The notes under the pieces: model-generated
What the model was told of the DNA's origin: nothing
The model's database searches: none
What the model saw: the letters and a program-made list of their open reading frames with translations, nothing else
In this document: positions 9,887 through 22,165 of the stretch, piece by piece
Numbering within the stretch: position 1 is the first letter of the stretch
Layout: every line of letters begins with the position of its first letter
Position numbers and translations under genes: made by a program
Assembly (NCBI GenBank): GCA_020736575.1
Contig: JAGPYM010000031.1
Coordinates: 310,001 to 374,000 of the forward strand
Direction: 5' to 3'
DNA from: Thelonectria olida
Lineage: Eukaryota; Ascomycota; Sordariomycetes; Hypocreales; Nectriaceae
DNA: 64,000 nt

Positions 9887-12800
9887 ATGGACTCGTCAAG
9901 TTCAACCGAAATCAACCTCGGAGGCTCGAGAGGCAATCCACTACAACCTGTCAAATCCTCGTGGAAGAACTTGTTTCTCTTCACAAAGACTGCCCATGCG
10001 TTCCCTTTGACCGGGGCCCTCCTCACCTCTGCTCTTACTGCCGGCTTCAAGACGGTCCTTGCTGTCATCCTAGGCCGAGTCTTCGATATCATCGCAGGCT
10101 ATGGCAATGGAACCCTTAGCAGCCCCGAAGCCGTGTCCGAGATTTCCAAATGGTCAATTGTTCTCTTCGGCATGGGAATTGGATACTGGTTGGCCAAGTC
10201 GATGTTCTTAGCCTTGTGGGTGGTCTTTGGCGAGTTACAGGCCGACAGCGTGAGAAGAGACCTCTTCGGACACCTTCTGGCTAGGGATATGGCCTGGTTT
10301 GACTCTCAGTCTGATGGTATTTCCAGCCTTCTCGTCAGAATCCAAAGGTTAGTCATATCGGGCTTTGTCATGTACAACTTCTCCCCCTCTAACCTGTTGC
10401 TTCCGTACCAAGTCAAACGCGAGAGCTGCAACTCTCTACATCACAAGTCCTTGGCTTGCTCGTTAGCGACATCATGACAGGTTTCGGCTCTGTTGCTATT
10501 GCGTTCTCATATTCCTGGAAGCTCACCCTCGTCCTTCTTGCAATAATGCCCATCTCGGCCCTTATCTTGTCCCTCGTTACTCGTCGATTAGAATCTGGCA
10601 TCCAAGCCCAAAGACGAGACCTCGCTGTCGCTTCCAAATATGCTGCCGCTTCCATCACGGCGATCGATCTTGTCAAGGTCTTCAACGGATATGACCAAGA
10701 CGTCTGGCATTATAGCACGGCCGTTAAGAAAGCCGCCAAACACTACCTCGTTCAAGCACAGTGTAACGCCTCCCAGATGGCCTACATCAGCTTCAGCGGC
10801 ATTGCAACATTCGTCATCGGTTTTTGGTACGGTGTGGTACTGGTCAATCAGGGAATGTCCCCAGGGAGCGTTCTCGCCACCTTTTACGCTATCCTAGCTT
10901 CGTTTCAGGCCATCGAAGCTCTCATGCCGCAGTGGCTTGTCATTGCGAAGGGGATGTCTGCTGGGGCGTTCTTGTCAGCAGTGCGGCTCAATTCCAGGCT
11001 AGATCACGCAGCGAAGGAAATGACGGGATCTTTGCAACCAGGAACATGTGTTGGTGATATTGAGGTAACGAATGTAAGCTGAACCCCTTGGTTTTCTCAG
11101 CTCTTGTTACGATGCTAACAAATTCAAGGTGAGCTTTGCATACCCCTTAAACCCAGAGACCACGGTACTCAAGACGTCTTCGTTTTTCTTCCCGGCGGGC
11201 GAAATGACCTTCCTCGTCGGACGAAGCGGCTCTGGCAAAAGCACCCTCGGCAATTTGATCGTCAGATTCTACCAGCCCAACACTGGCGAGATTAAAATTG
11301 ACAACCACCCCCTACGAGCACTGGACAAGCGATGGCTTCGAGAAAACGTGACATTAATACAACAATCCAGTGTTCTCTTCAACGACTCCTTTTTCATGAA
11401 CATTGCACTCGGTCATCTCCACCCAAACTCGGTAACACAAGAAGAGGTGACCACGGCTGTTGAGGCAGCACTTCTGCAGTCCACGCTGGCTGCCCTTCCA
11501 GGTGGCTATGACAACAACATGGGGCCAGGAGGCTACGGCCTCAGCGGCGGGCAAAGGCAAAGAGTAGCACTCGCACGAGCCCGCGTAAGGGACCCTCCCG
11601 TGCTCATTCTCGATGAGATATCCAGTGGTCTCGATCAAGTCAGTCGACATCTGATCATGGATGCAATTCGAAAGTGGAGGCGAGGAAAGACCACAATCAT
11701 CATCACCCACGATGTCTCTCGGATCACCGACGACGACTTTGTCTACGTCATGGACAATGCCTCCTTGGTGGAAGAGGGCTTCAGGAGAGATCTTGTGCGA
11801 AATACTACTGGCCCCCTAGCAACGCTTTTGGCTAGTACTGCTGCCAACGATCCGGACACGCCTATTGAAATCACGGTGGTGTCTCCTGACAGTCCATGCT
11901 ACTCACGGTCCCCAATCACCATGCCTCTCCAGGCACGAAGCTCACGAGTTTCCCGCATAGTCGTGGAAGAACTTGAAGGCCTGAGGAGACACTCATTCCT
12001 CGCTCCTGGCACCGTCGTATCCCCTCGCATCTCTTGGGGTACAAGCACCAACTCGGCTCTGCGGCCGGAAACGGAGCATACATGGGAACTGGACGTATAT
12101 GCACGACGACTTCTGGTGCCACAAAGTCCGCCGCCTTTGAGTGAACGACCCATCATGGCATTCAAGCGACATAGTCTCGCTGATTTTAGAGAGAAGCGAC
12201 TCAGCGAGTCGACCGAAGGAACGAGCTTCGTTTTTGGAGAGGCCGAACGTCGTGACAACATCAGCAGTCTACGATCTCCGCTCCAAGAAGCCGGACCGGA
12301 CCTCCCAATGACAGAAATGGGGTCCAAACAGCCTTCACCCAGTGACGCAGAACGCATCTCGCTCGTGGCCATCCTGAAAACCGCCTGGCCAACCCTTGGA
12401 CCGCGTCACCGCCTTATTCTCATCCTCGGCACACTTGTCTGTGTCATCGGCGCTGGCGCAATCCCCACGTTCGGCTACTGTTTTGCCCAGCTCCTCGGCG
12501 TCATGTGGTCGCCTGGTGACAAACTCGCGGAAGGGCAAAGGTGGGCCATCTACCTCTTTATCGTCGCTGTTATTGACGGTGCATGCACGGGTGGAGGGCG
12601 GTACCTGTTCGAAATCGTCGCTCAGGCCTGGATCAACGCCATTCGCGTCCAAGCATTGAAAAAGATCCTCCGTCAACCCAAAGTCTGGTTCGACAGGCCC
12701 AAGAACTCACCTGGTCGGATCAACGAGTGTCTTGACAGGAATGCGGAGGAAATGCGCAACATCGTGGGCAAGTTCATCCCCATTATGATTGTGGTGACTC

Positions 12801-14257
12801 TCATGATCCTAATCGCCGTCACCTGGGCCCTCGTCGTCTCTTGGAAACTCACATTGGTAGCCATGTCCTTAGGACTCGTGGTTATGGGCGCGGTCAAAGG
12901 CTTTTCGGTCGTCAGTGGCAAGTGTGAAGCGAGTTGCAACAAGGGCGCCGAGGACTCGAGCGCTACCTTGACGGAGATCTTTCTCAACATCCAGGTTGTC
13001 AGGGCTCTAACGCAGGAGGATTATTTCACAAGCAAGTATATGAACTCCGTCTCGCATACGTTGGGTCTGGGTATAAAAAGGGCACTGTACACTTGCTTAC
13101 CGTATGGATTGTACCAGTCTCTCAACTACCATCTCACAGCTCTAGTGTTTTACTACGGCACGGTACTTCTTGCGAGGGAAAAGGAAATCGACGCCACGTC
13201 GGTGGTTCAAGTCGTGAACCTGCTTCTCTTCAGCGTCGGGACAGCGACTAGCTTCCTGAGCGTCATGCCCCAAGTCACCATGGCGCAAGCAACTGCCTCG
13301 CAGATGCTGGGCTACGTCAACATGGCAGCGGAGCCAGACTCAGGCTCAGAATCCGGGGCTGTGTATGCGCCTACATCGCCTCTTCCGGTGAAGCTTAATA
13401 AGTTGAGCTTTTCGTACAACAAGGATGGAAGTCGACCGGTGCTACAAGGCGTGTCGTTCGACATCCAGCCTGGCAACTGCTTAGCCATTGTAGGTTGCTC
13501 TGGATGTGGAAAGTCGACTATTGTGTCTCTGATTCTGGGCCTTTACTCGCCATCTGCACGGTCAGCCCTCAGCACGGTGTCACCTTTGACATTCTCCAAG
13601 TGTTCATACACAGACGTCGACATTGAACACATTCGATCTATGATGGCGTACGTCCCGCAGGCTCCGTTCCTCTTTCCTGCGACCATTGCGGAGAACGTTG
13701 CCTATGGCCTGACGGAGAGCTCGCCTCTGCGTCGGCTTGAGAATGTCGCGGCTGCTGCTCAAGCTGCAGGTCTGCACGACTTCATCGCGTCCCTACCTGA
13801 AGGGTACAACACACTGGTCGGCGACGGCGGGCAAACACTATCGGGCGGTCAAGCACAACGTCTGAGCATCGCTCGAGCCCTTGCGCGGAAACCAAGGTTG
13901 CTCGTTCTAGACGAGCCCACGAGTGCTCTTGATGCAAAGAGCGCCGAGATGATTCGACAGACTGTTCAAGAACTAGTAGAAGGATCGAAGAAGGGGGGCT
14001 CTGTAGGGATGGCGATTTTAGTGGTGACGCATAGTCGGGAGATGATGGCGATTGCCGATCGGATCGTGATGCTAGAGGAAGGGGTCAAGGTGGAAGAGGG
14101 ATCGTATCAGGGGTTGATGCAGAAGAGAGGGAAGTTTGCCGAGTTGGTGAGTGGTGGAGGGGGTTTGAGGGTGGCAGAGAGGGAGGCGGATGAGAGAGTG
14201 CGTGTCCCGCGTCTTGACATGCCAAAGACTCGGCGGATGGGTAGAAGTAATTCTTAG
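9887..14257 (+). CDS. ste6: Ste6-type full ABC transporter (probable a-factor pheromone exporter)
   Basis: Three exons: 9887-10347, 10413-11073 and 11129-14257. The introns are 65 and 55 nt, the second with a GCTAAC branch; the product is about 1416 residues. The order is TMD1-NBD1-TMD2-NBD2 (ABCB type). NBD1 has Walker A GRSGSGKST (about 405-413), signature LSGGQ (about 512) and Walker B VLILDE (about 532). NBD2 has GCSGCGKST, LSGGQAQRLSIARAL and LLVLDEPTSALD. A linker of about 200 residues joins the halves. The blocks RELQLSTSQVLGLLVSDIM and MAYVPQAPFLFPATIAENVA recall fungal Ste6 a-pheromone exporters, which export farnesylated peptide at the plasma membrane. Another ABCB multidrug exporter is the main alternative; the ABC class itself is certain. 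Confidence 0.85.
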
Positions 14258-14865
14258 TTGCTGCTGCCTTAAACCCGTGCTACTAGAGCTGGGATGTAAG
14301 AACTGTTTTATTATACGACAAGATACTGATGTCCTGAACCATTAATGCTTTCAAGATTGCCCTAACGCACGGTACTTAGTTAACGGCTCCTAGTAGTATC
14401 GTCTTTCTTTCCTCAACATTGCCTTTATGCGACACTTCTTCCGCGAGTGTCTCATATATATATATATTGCCGCGGAGAATCCCTGCCGGTATTATGACAG
14501 CCTAACAGGATGCTATTCCTTACTAGCTCATAGCCATCTGGATCCTTTTGCGACTTTTGTTTAATACATGCAAAGGGCCCGTTCTGGTGCCGACCCGATC
14601 AGCCGCAATAATACGAAGTGGTACCTCTCATTGGCTGGTAAGCACTAGCCATGACGCTTCATGTGGTATCACGATCATTATTGTGGCTGTGAACTTGCGC
14701 GAACTCTCAAGTTAATACGGCAAAGACTCACTCGCCGAGTCTGCAAGATGCATCGAACATAAAGCCAGACAATGCGCCGTACTGGGAAAGACATCTGGAC
14801 GAAGCACTCTCAAGCCATACGAAATCATACCAAATATTCGACCAACCCACGACGGCCTTTCCAAA
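14258..14865. other. Intergenic with an (AT)7 run
   Basis: About 0.6 kb between same-strand genes. It holds an AT dinucleotide run at 14454-14467 and the promoter of the next gene; no coding potential is seen. Confidence 0.4.
14454..14467. repeat. AT dinucleotide microsatellite
   Basis: Seven AT units in a row, downstream of the ABC transporter stop codon. Confidence 0.8.
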
Positions 14866-15959
14866 ATGCGACGCGCTGTCCTCCCCATGGCACTCCTCAT
14901 GGCCGCAGCACAAGGGGCATCGTCACCTCCAAAGGCCCTCGTTTACCGCGGTCCTGCGGCTTGCGACGGCTGCCCCGAGGCCGTTGCACAGCTCCTTGAA
15001 TCTTCGCCTTGGAAGTTCAAAGTCACTTACGTTGGGCCAGACGAAGATGTGGATGTAGACGAGGACAGTCTCAAGGGCGTGGACGTCTATGCACAGGCGG
15101 GAGGACCCGGTAACTACGCCCGTCGATCCTGGCCGGGCTCCTTTTCTAACAATGATAAACAGATCTCGACGACGCCTACCGCAGGCTGAAGCGCTACAAA
15201 AAGCCCCTGCAAGACTTTGTCTCGTCCGGCGGGCACTATCTCGGCTTCTGTCTCGGCGCATTCCTCGCCGGCCACTCGCCCGGCTTCGACTTGTTACCGT
15301 CGGAAGCAGACACGGACGCCGAAACCTCCCAGCCCGGGTCGCAAGTCACGTCCGACAAGGACACCGTCATCCAGGTTGACTGGACGTTTGTGTCGGGCAA
15401 GACAGAGCGGAACAAGTGGGTGTACTTCCAAGACGGCGCCGTGATTACTGGTCTGGACGAGGAAAAGATGCGGAGCCAGAATGGCAGAGCAGGTAGAATC
15501 CTAAGTAGGTATTCCAAGACTGGGGATGTAGCTGCGTCGGTGACGCCGTATGGGAAAGGCTGGGTTGGTCTGGTTGGGCCTCACCCCGAAGCGACCCAAG
15601 AGTGGTGTAAGTACATGTTTCCATCCTGCATTTTCTTCTTGTCGGTTTCAGCGGCCCATGGCTATTCAAAAGATCAGTCGACTGAAACAAACACGTCGTT
15701 AACCATCCTAAATCTAGACTCGGCATACAACATTACGAACCCCGACGGCATATCCTTCGACATTGGATACGACTTTCTCAATGCAGCACTCAAAGGTAAC
15801 GCGCATAGCAACAATGCTACCCAACACAGTTCCAAGACTAGTTCGCCGACTGCAACGCCCACCGGCGCAGTGTCAAGCAGTGCATCTGTCGCAGCAGGCT
15901 CAGTGCTCACCAATCCGATATTGCGTGTAATTGGGCTCGCTCTTGCTGCTTTCCGCTAA
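14866..15959 (+). CDS. Secreted, probably GPI-anchored BPL_N (glutamine-amidotransferase-like) protein
   Basis: Three exons: 14866-15109, 15163-15606 and 15718-15959, giving about 309 residues. It starts with a signal peptide (MRRAVLPMALLMAAAQG). The BPL_N-type domain follows: ALVYRGPAACDGCPEAV, VYAQAGGPDLDDAYRRLK, and the nucleophile elbow GGHYLGFCLGAFLAG with a candidate catalytic Cys. Later blocks are VYFQDGAVI, TPYGKGWVGLVGPHPEA and NPDGISFDIGYDFLNAAL. The Ser/Thr-rich tail and hydrophobic end (NPILRVIGLALAAFR) suggest a GPI signal. The second intron (111 nt) is stop-free and a multiple of three, and an alternative acceptor at 15651 would also keep frame; the family alignment favours 15717. 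The BPL_N domain is named for the N-terminus of biotin-protein ligases; the role of secreted fungal versions is unknown to me. Confidence 0.82.
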
Positions 15960-16431
15960 GCTTATGGGCCCCCGAGAGCCATGCATACATAGTCGGTATA
16001 ATAGTCTAGAGTAACATTCATCATTCTTTGTATCGTGTCAATTAGGCCGCCTTGTTCGTTGATGCGGTGCATGTCACATGTTGGGTCACGGGATACGGCA
16101 GTCGGGCTTCTGATATGAGTGCTCCGAGAAAGTCGATTATTCGATTAGTGATCCACAAGATCCCCCAACAAACAACGAACGATGCGATCCATCCGCTCGG
16201 GACAAACGTCATCCTTCAACCCGTCGCCCTTTGACAGCTGAAGTCTCGCGCATTTGTCATTCATCGGCAGTGAGATTGAGTTGAGAGCCTGCCGAGACCG
16301 GGATCGACTTTGACTCTTCCTCGCTCATCATCTCCGTCGCAATCAACGATTCAACCTCGACTCATCACCACGATTGAACCTCACCTCGTCTCAGGTCCAG
16401 TTCACCAATTCGTCTCTCAATCAGATCAATC
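15960..16431. other. Intergenic, promoter of the bZIP gene
   Basis: About 0.47 kb between same-strand genes. No gene is seen; the last 150 bases are C/T- and TCA-rich, like a 5' UTR. Confidence 0.4.
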
Positions 16432-17992
16432 ATGGCGGATCTTTCAGATGCTAAATCACCGCCCAAAAGACGCGGTCGCCCTCCTGCCCCCAGCTCTTCC
16501 TCGGTCGACGAAGCCACTCTCACGGTCCGTCCCTTGATCAATCTCTCTCTCTCATACTGACTGACATGGCAAGGCCCGTCGCCAACGCAACCGCGAAGCC
16601 CAAAACGTCTTCCGCAGGCGCAAACAGGCCGCCGACGCCGCGCAGGCCAAGCGCCTCCGCCGGCTCGAGGAAGTCGTCGAGGAGATGAGCTCCATCTTCA
16701 TGAACTTCGTCGACGAGGTGCTCGCCTCGGAGATCGTCACACATCAGCCCGGCCTCGCTGCGAGTCTGCGGAAATGCACCAGGCGCGTGCTCGATCTGGC
16801 GCAGGAAGTCGTCGGGCCTGAAGGCTTCGAGATGGCTTCTTCTTCGTCTTCACCATTGAGTTCTGAGGTTCAACCCGGTGCTACCGCGACTCCTCCTCCA
16901 GCTGCTGCTGCTATTATCCAATCGACGACTGCTACTCAGCCTCAGCCTCCGAGTACTACCACCACGCCACCAGATGTTGTCATGGACATACTCGGCCTCT
17001 CCTCATCCTCATCAACATCCCCCCCAGCCCTCTCCTCCACCTCGTCCACCCACTCCTCCGACAAACCCATCGACTGCGATCTTCACCTCGGCAGCGACGC
17101 CGCCCACCAATCCTGCCACACAGCCCGCACCCTCGCCCTCCCCGCTCCCCCCGGCGTCACCGAGAACATCCCCGAGCCCATCACGCCCACCAACGAATCC
17201 CTCATCAAGCACCACACCCTGCACCACCTTTCCCCCCAGATCTACGGCAACGGCTGGTCCGTCAACAACCACCCCGTCCTCGGCGCAAACGTCAACCAGT
17301 ACTGGGGCCCCCGCGTGCCCCTCGCCCCGGGCTCCTTCGCCTACCGCCTCGCCAAGGCCTCCCTGACCATCGCCTACCTCATTCTCTCCAAGAACATCCA
17401 CCCGCCTATCCCCCATTCCGAAGAGCACCGCATCTTCGGCAAGGAGCTCTGCTACCGCGGCCGCGACGACCTTCTCATCCGCCTGCGCTGGCTGCTCGGT
17501 CCGGGCAACGAGTTCATGTACCGCGTCGTCGACCTGCCCTACGGCCAGCACGGCGACCAGATCTTCACCCGGAGCGACCTGGACCCGACGTTTGACGAGC
17601 TCGGCTGGCCGGCCATTACCAAGGCGCGCCTGGACAGGGACGGGTCGGCGCGCTACCTCAGCATCCTGGGCATCGAAAAGCAGCTGCTCGCGCTGGGCGG
17701 GCGCATCGTCGACGCCGAAACGCTGGAGCTCAACATTGTCAACCCCGCGGGCCAGCCCAGCAACGCGGCGCCCTCGGAAGCGGTGCCTGCGCAATCGGAC
17801 AGTTGGAGTTTCGTTGATTTCTATGCGCCCAATCAAATGCGCTCGGAGCCGCAGGTCTTGACTATGCAGTTGAGCATAGGGCTGTTGGTGTCCAATTTGG
17901 CCAAGAGCGCCGTGTGTTTGATGCGTGGACCTGGATATCCACGAGACTCGCTGGGCGGAGCCATTCAGGCATCAGTAACGAAGGTATCTTGA
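16432..17992 (+). CDS. bZIP transcription factor with C-terminal DUF3425
   Basis: Two exons: 16432-16524 and 16574-17992, with a 49-nt intron (GTCCGT donor, CTGAC branch, AAG acceptor); about 503 residues. The intron lies immediately before the basic region, which reads ARRQRNREAQNVFRRRKQAA. It has the bZIP spacing Asn37-x7-Arg45, followed by a short leucine-poor zipper (LRRLEEVVEEM). Residues about 85-150 are Ser/Thr/Pro-rich low complexity. The C-terminal half (LAPGSFAYRLAKASLTIAYLI, FGKELCYRGRDDLLIRLRWLL, LGRIVD-like and GLLVSNLAKSAVCL segments) fits DUF3425, common in Yap-like fungal bZIP factors. A nuclear DNA-binding regulator is expected; targets are unknown. It converges on the Ca2+-ATPase gene, with 266 bases between stops. 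Confidence 0.88.
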
Positions 17993-18258
17993 TGAACTAA
18001 TACGTGGCGTAAGGAAGGGTCTGTTTAAAAGTAATGAGCGAGCGCGTTTTGGATATACATGGAACAGAGAAATCACGAATTGAACTATATTTTTAATAAA
18101 AGGCAAAAACACCCAGTCCTCTCTGTCATTGGTATCTTCCTGTATCTGTGCAGTCATAACATCATAGTCGTCAAAGTATGTACTAATATGTGTAAGAGGC
18201 GGCAGTGTATCCAACCCTCGCCATATCCCTGGTGTGAAGAATAGAAACTGGTCCGCAT

Positions 18259-21200
18259 CTATCTTCTCTTTGACCTCAGTAGTGATTCCCACTTGAATCC
18301 GCTGGATCTCCTCACCACCGGCTGTGGCCGTTGTAGCGTCCCTGGGGGCAACGGACCTCTTGGAGGGTTTCGGATGTTGACCCGGTTCCTGGCGCTGTTC
18401 ATGCCGACAAGCCGCATGAACTTGGTGTTCTGGCTCGGTGGCACCTTGTCGTCGCTACCCACCCACAAGATGAAGTCGTCCTTGGACGTTCGTGGATGAA
18501 TCTCCAAGGTAGCACCCTCACACTCACGGCCCACCTTGGCTGCCTCCACGAGGCCTTGCAGATCAATGTGTCTGGTCTGCTTCTCCGTCTCTTGCTTCCG
18601 AATCCTGGCTCCGCTGTCCAGTGCTGCCCGCTGCTCCACTGTTGTCGTCACATCTCCTTGGGACCCTTGCCGCAGGGCCATTGATCGAACAATGTTGTCG
18701 ATCCTGCTCATCTCTTCTTGTCGTTCCACGTCACGCTTCCTCCATCGCTTGGGAATCAGCGCTGAGAAGCAACCTCGGAATGGGCCAGTAGCTGTCCGAT
18801 AGCCCGCGTAACACACGTCGAACAAGCTTTGAACCAAACTGTCAGGAACTTTACGGATCAGCGCGCCAAGGGGCAGCGTTAGAATACCGAAAAGCAAACT
18901 CCATCCCCATTCGACACCATTCAACGGTGCCGTGTCGAAGGCTTCTCCTCCCTTGAAGACGATGGCGAATTGGCCAGCGATGGTGATGAGTTGTACTCCG
19001 ATGAACCAGGGGTTCTTGAATGCGCCTTGGTAAAAGATGTCTATCTTATTGTCGACTCTGCGGCAGTTCTGTTGGTTGAAAAACTGCATCCACACGTACA
19101 TGTTAAATACGAGCGTCTGAAGCCTGTCCACTTCGAACGTGGTATTGGGATTAAAAATATCCCATCCAGCATAGTGGGCCACAAATACTACGGCCAATTG
19201 GTATATTGACTGGCCCAAGATCATTTTCCACATGGTGATGGTGACAATAGGCGCGTTGCGAGGTTCAGGTTTGCGATGGAGGAAGTCTGGGGAGGGGAGG
19301 TCAGTCGAATAACAAAGGGAGGCGAAAATATCCATAATCAGGTTAATCCAGAGAAGCTGAACGACGGTGAAGATGGAATCGCCTGCTAGTTCTGAGACGA
19401 CTGTAATGATACCAGCAGTGACGTTGATTGTGAATTGGAACTATAGGGCGCATTAGTCTTAAGAAAACATCACTACAGCATCGGAGGGCATTTACCTGGC
19501 AAAACCTCTTTACCGAATCGTTGACAGTCCGTCCCCAAGCCAAAGCTCTTACAATGGAAGCAAAGTTGTCATCCAACAGAATGATGGAGGCGGCCTCTTT
19601 CGCCACTTCAGTGCCCTGAACTCCCATAGCGAATCCCACATCTGCAGCCTTCAGGGCCAGTCCGTCGTTGGTCCCGTCTCCAGTAACAGCCACGGTTTCA
19701 TTCATGGCCTTGAGGCGCGAAACAAGCAGCAGTTTGTCTTCGGGGCTGGATCGAGCAAGCACCTGCAGGCGAGGAATAACCGCATCCAGCTGCTCTGACG
19801 TCAAATCGCGGAAAGTTGGTCCATCCATAGCAATACCGCCGGCAGTGTAGATACCACACTCTGCTGCAATAGCCTTGGCTGTCAGGAAATTGTCACCTGT
19901 GACCATGCGAACAAAGACACCAGCTGTCTGGCATTGTCGGACCGACTCCACCACTTCGGGACGCAAGGGATCCTGAATTCCAAAGACTCCGAGAAAAACC
20001 ATGCCAGAAGCCAGCCATTCCAAATTTACCGAGTTTGGATCGTCCCCAGGCTCCTCAAAGACTTCCTGTGCGGTGAAATCTCGATAGGCCACGGCAACAG
20101 GACGAAGCAGCTTCGAAGCGTAGTCGTGGATCGTGCTGTGAAAACTTTCTCGGACGTCATCGGATATACGGGTGATTGGCAGTCTGTACGTTGGGTCCGA
20201 GACAATGAAGGCGCAGTACTCAAACACAACTTCAGCAGCACCCTTCACAAGAAGACGATAATTACCATTCGGCAGTTTTATGAGGGCAGCCATCCACTTC
20301 CGAGACGAGTCGAACGGGAGCATCGTCAGGGCTGGACAGTTTGCTCTTTCTTCGGCCAGGCGACTCATGCCTAGGCGCCAGCGACTGAAGTCAAGTAAGG
20401 CCGTCTCTGTACTCGATCCAACGAATTCTGAGGTCCCCGAACCATCGCTTTCGAACGCTGTCGAGCTTACCGCAATAATATCCTTGATCAAAGCCTTGGC
20501 ATCGGTGGACAACGTTGCCATGAACTGCGCAGAGGTATCACAATTGATGGTGGATGCCCTTGACATCGACATGTCCAGGTCCGTGGCAACTGGTTGGGTG
20601 TCATCGAAATAGCCTTGCAGACCAATGCGACCTGCAACAACAGTCATTCTATTCTGCGTGAGTGTTCCTGTCTTGTCCGAGCAGACTGTGGTAGCATTGC
20701 CCATGATCTCGCAAGATCGAATAAGTCGGACGAGGTTGTTATCTTTCAGCATGCGCTTCGTCGCGAACGCAAGGGCGAAAGTAACGTTCAGGCCGAGACC
20801 TTCTGGGACAGTGATGATGACGACAGTGACCGTTATGATGAGAACATGCAGGAAATCTTCCACCTTCTGAGTCGGCTCGGCGCTTCTGATTTTATGCAGG
20901 TTGATCAAGTATCGAATGAAGAGAATCAGGAAGAAGATAGAACCCGCGACGCAGCCAATGATAATGAGGTGCTTTCCAAGTCGTCCAAGTTTGGCCTGTA
21001 AAGGAGTCTCCTGGACGTCACTCCTCAACGACATTAACACGCGTCCGTAAGTAGAATTAGAGCCGACTGAGGTCACAAGATAGTGGCCAACTCCTCGGGC
21101 GACCATGGTACCACTAAGGATGAATGGATCGGCGGCGTGAAACGCGTCGTTATCGTTGGGAACAGTCTTATGGACAAGGTCAGACTCTCCGGAAACGGAC

Positions 21201-22165
21201 GACTCGTCAATTTGGAGCCAAGAAGCCTCGACGAGTATTCCGTCAACGGCAATGACATCTCCGGCTTCAACGCGCAGTATGTCGCCCACCACAACTTCAT
21301 CCACGGAAATTGTTTGGGGTCTCCCAGAACGGATAACCGTCACGTCCCGTTGGTCTTTGCGTTCATTGAGCTTCTTGAACTTGTAGTTCTTCTGCCAGTC
21401 AACTGCAGCACTCGCAAACACAATGACGGTGACAGCTCCTACTACAGAAACCCCATCGATCCACTCAGCGCCTGTTGAATTTATGTTTGGATCTACTGTC
21501 TGATAGATGCCAATGGCCAGGGATATGACGGCAGAAATAGTCAACAAGATGATCAACTTGTCATTAAAGGCAATCCACATTAACCTGAAGAAGGACTTTT
21601 GTTTGCGGTGAGGGAGACGGTTGGTGCCAAAGACTCGTTTTCGATCGGAGAAATGTTCATTGCGAGGCTCGCCCAGGCGCATCGCATCGGGAAGAAGCGT
21701 GGGTGGCGTGGGCGGAGGAGGGAGGTCGGTGATAATGGGAGGACGAGCATAGCGGCCGGCGTCGACGGCTTCGTCAAATGTTATGGTGCCATCGAGAGTG
21801 GTTTCGTCGACACTGAGGCCAGTAGAGAGATCGGCGCGAAGCCCGGCAGCAAGACCAAGGAGGCCGCCAAAGCTGCGGAGAGCAGGTAAACTCCTTGCAG
21901 TCAGGAGTTTGTGAAGCTGGTTAGGGGAGAAGGCAAAGTTACTCGTGAGATCAGTTGATTCTTCGCGAAAGTCGAGAGAAGGGTCATCGCGGTTCGGCAG
22001 GCGAGATGTTACAGTGGCAGTAGTGTCGAGGTCCAGATTGGGGGCGGAATCGGATGGGAAACGTTGATGAGATGGCCCTGCTTCTGCATTCGCGTTTGCG
22101 CCTACAGCAGCGCCATGGCCATGAGCATTAAAGCGAAGATCCGGGGCTGGCGTGATTTCGTCCAT
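18259..22165 (-). CDS. Pmc-type Ca2+-transporting P-type ATPase (P2B)
   Basis: Two exons: 22165-19496 and 19440-18259, joined over a 55-nt intron (GTAAAT...CTATAG) between KRFCQ and FQFTINVTAGI; about 1283 residues. The start is the ATG of MDEITPAPDLRF; upstream frame is open but has no ATG. The N-terminus has the Pmc block FSPNQLHKLLTARSLPALRSFGG. Then come the A-domain SGES motif (about 325), M4 PEGLG (454-458), phosphorylation site DKTGTLT (Asp at about 497) and P-domain TGDGTNDGL (828-836). The C-terminal half has M5-M10, e.g. VVQLLWINLIMDIF. Fungal Pmc pumps move cytosolic Ca2+ into the vacuole or out of the cell. The usual prolines of PEGLP and TND(G/A)P are replaced by Gly and Leu, placing it in a divergent subgroup. 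Confidence 0.92.

Noticed and set aside
16878..17836. Long open frames on both strands overlapping the bZIP gene
   Set aside because: They arise from GC-rich codon bias in the bZIP/DUF3425 coding exon; the translations are low-complexity Pro/Ser or Gly/Val runs.
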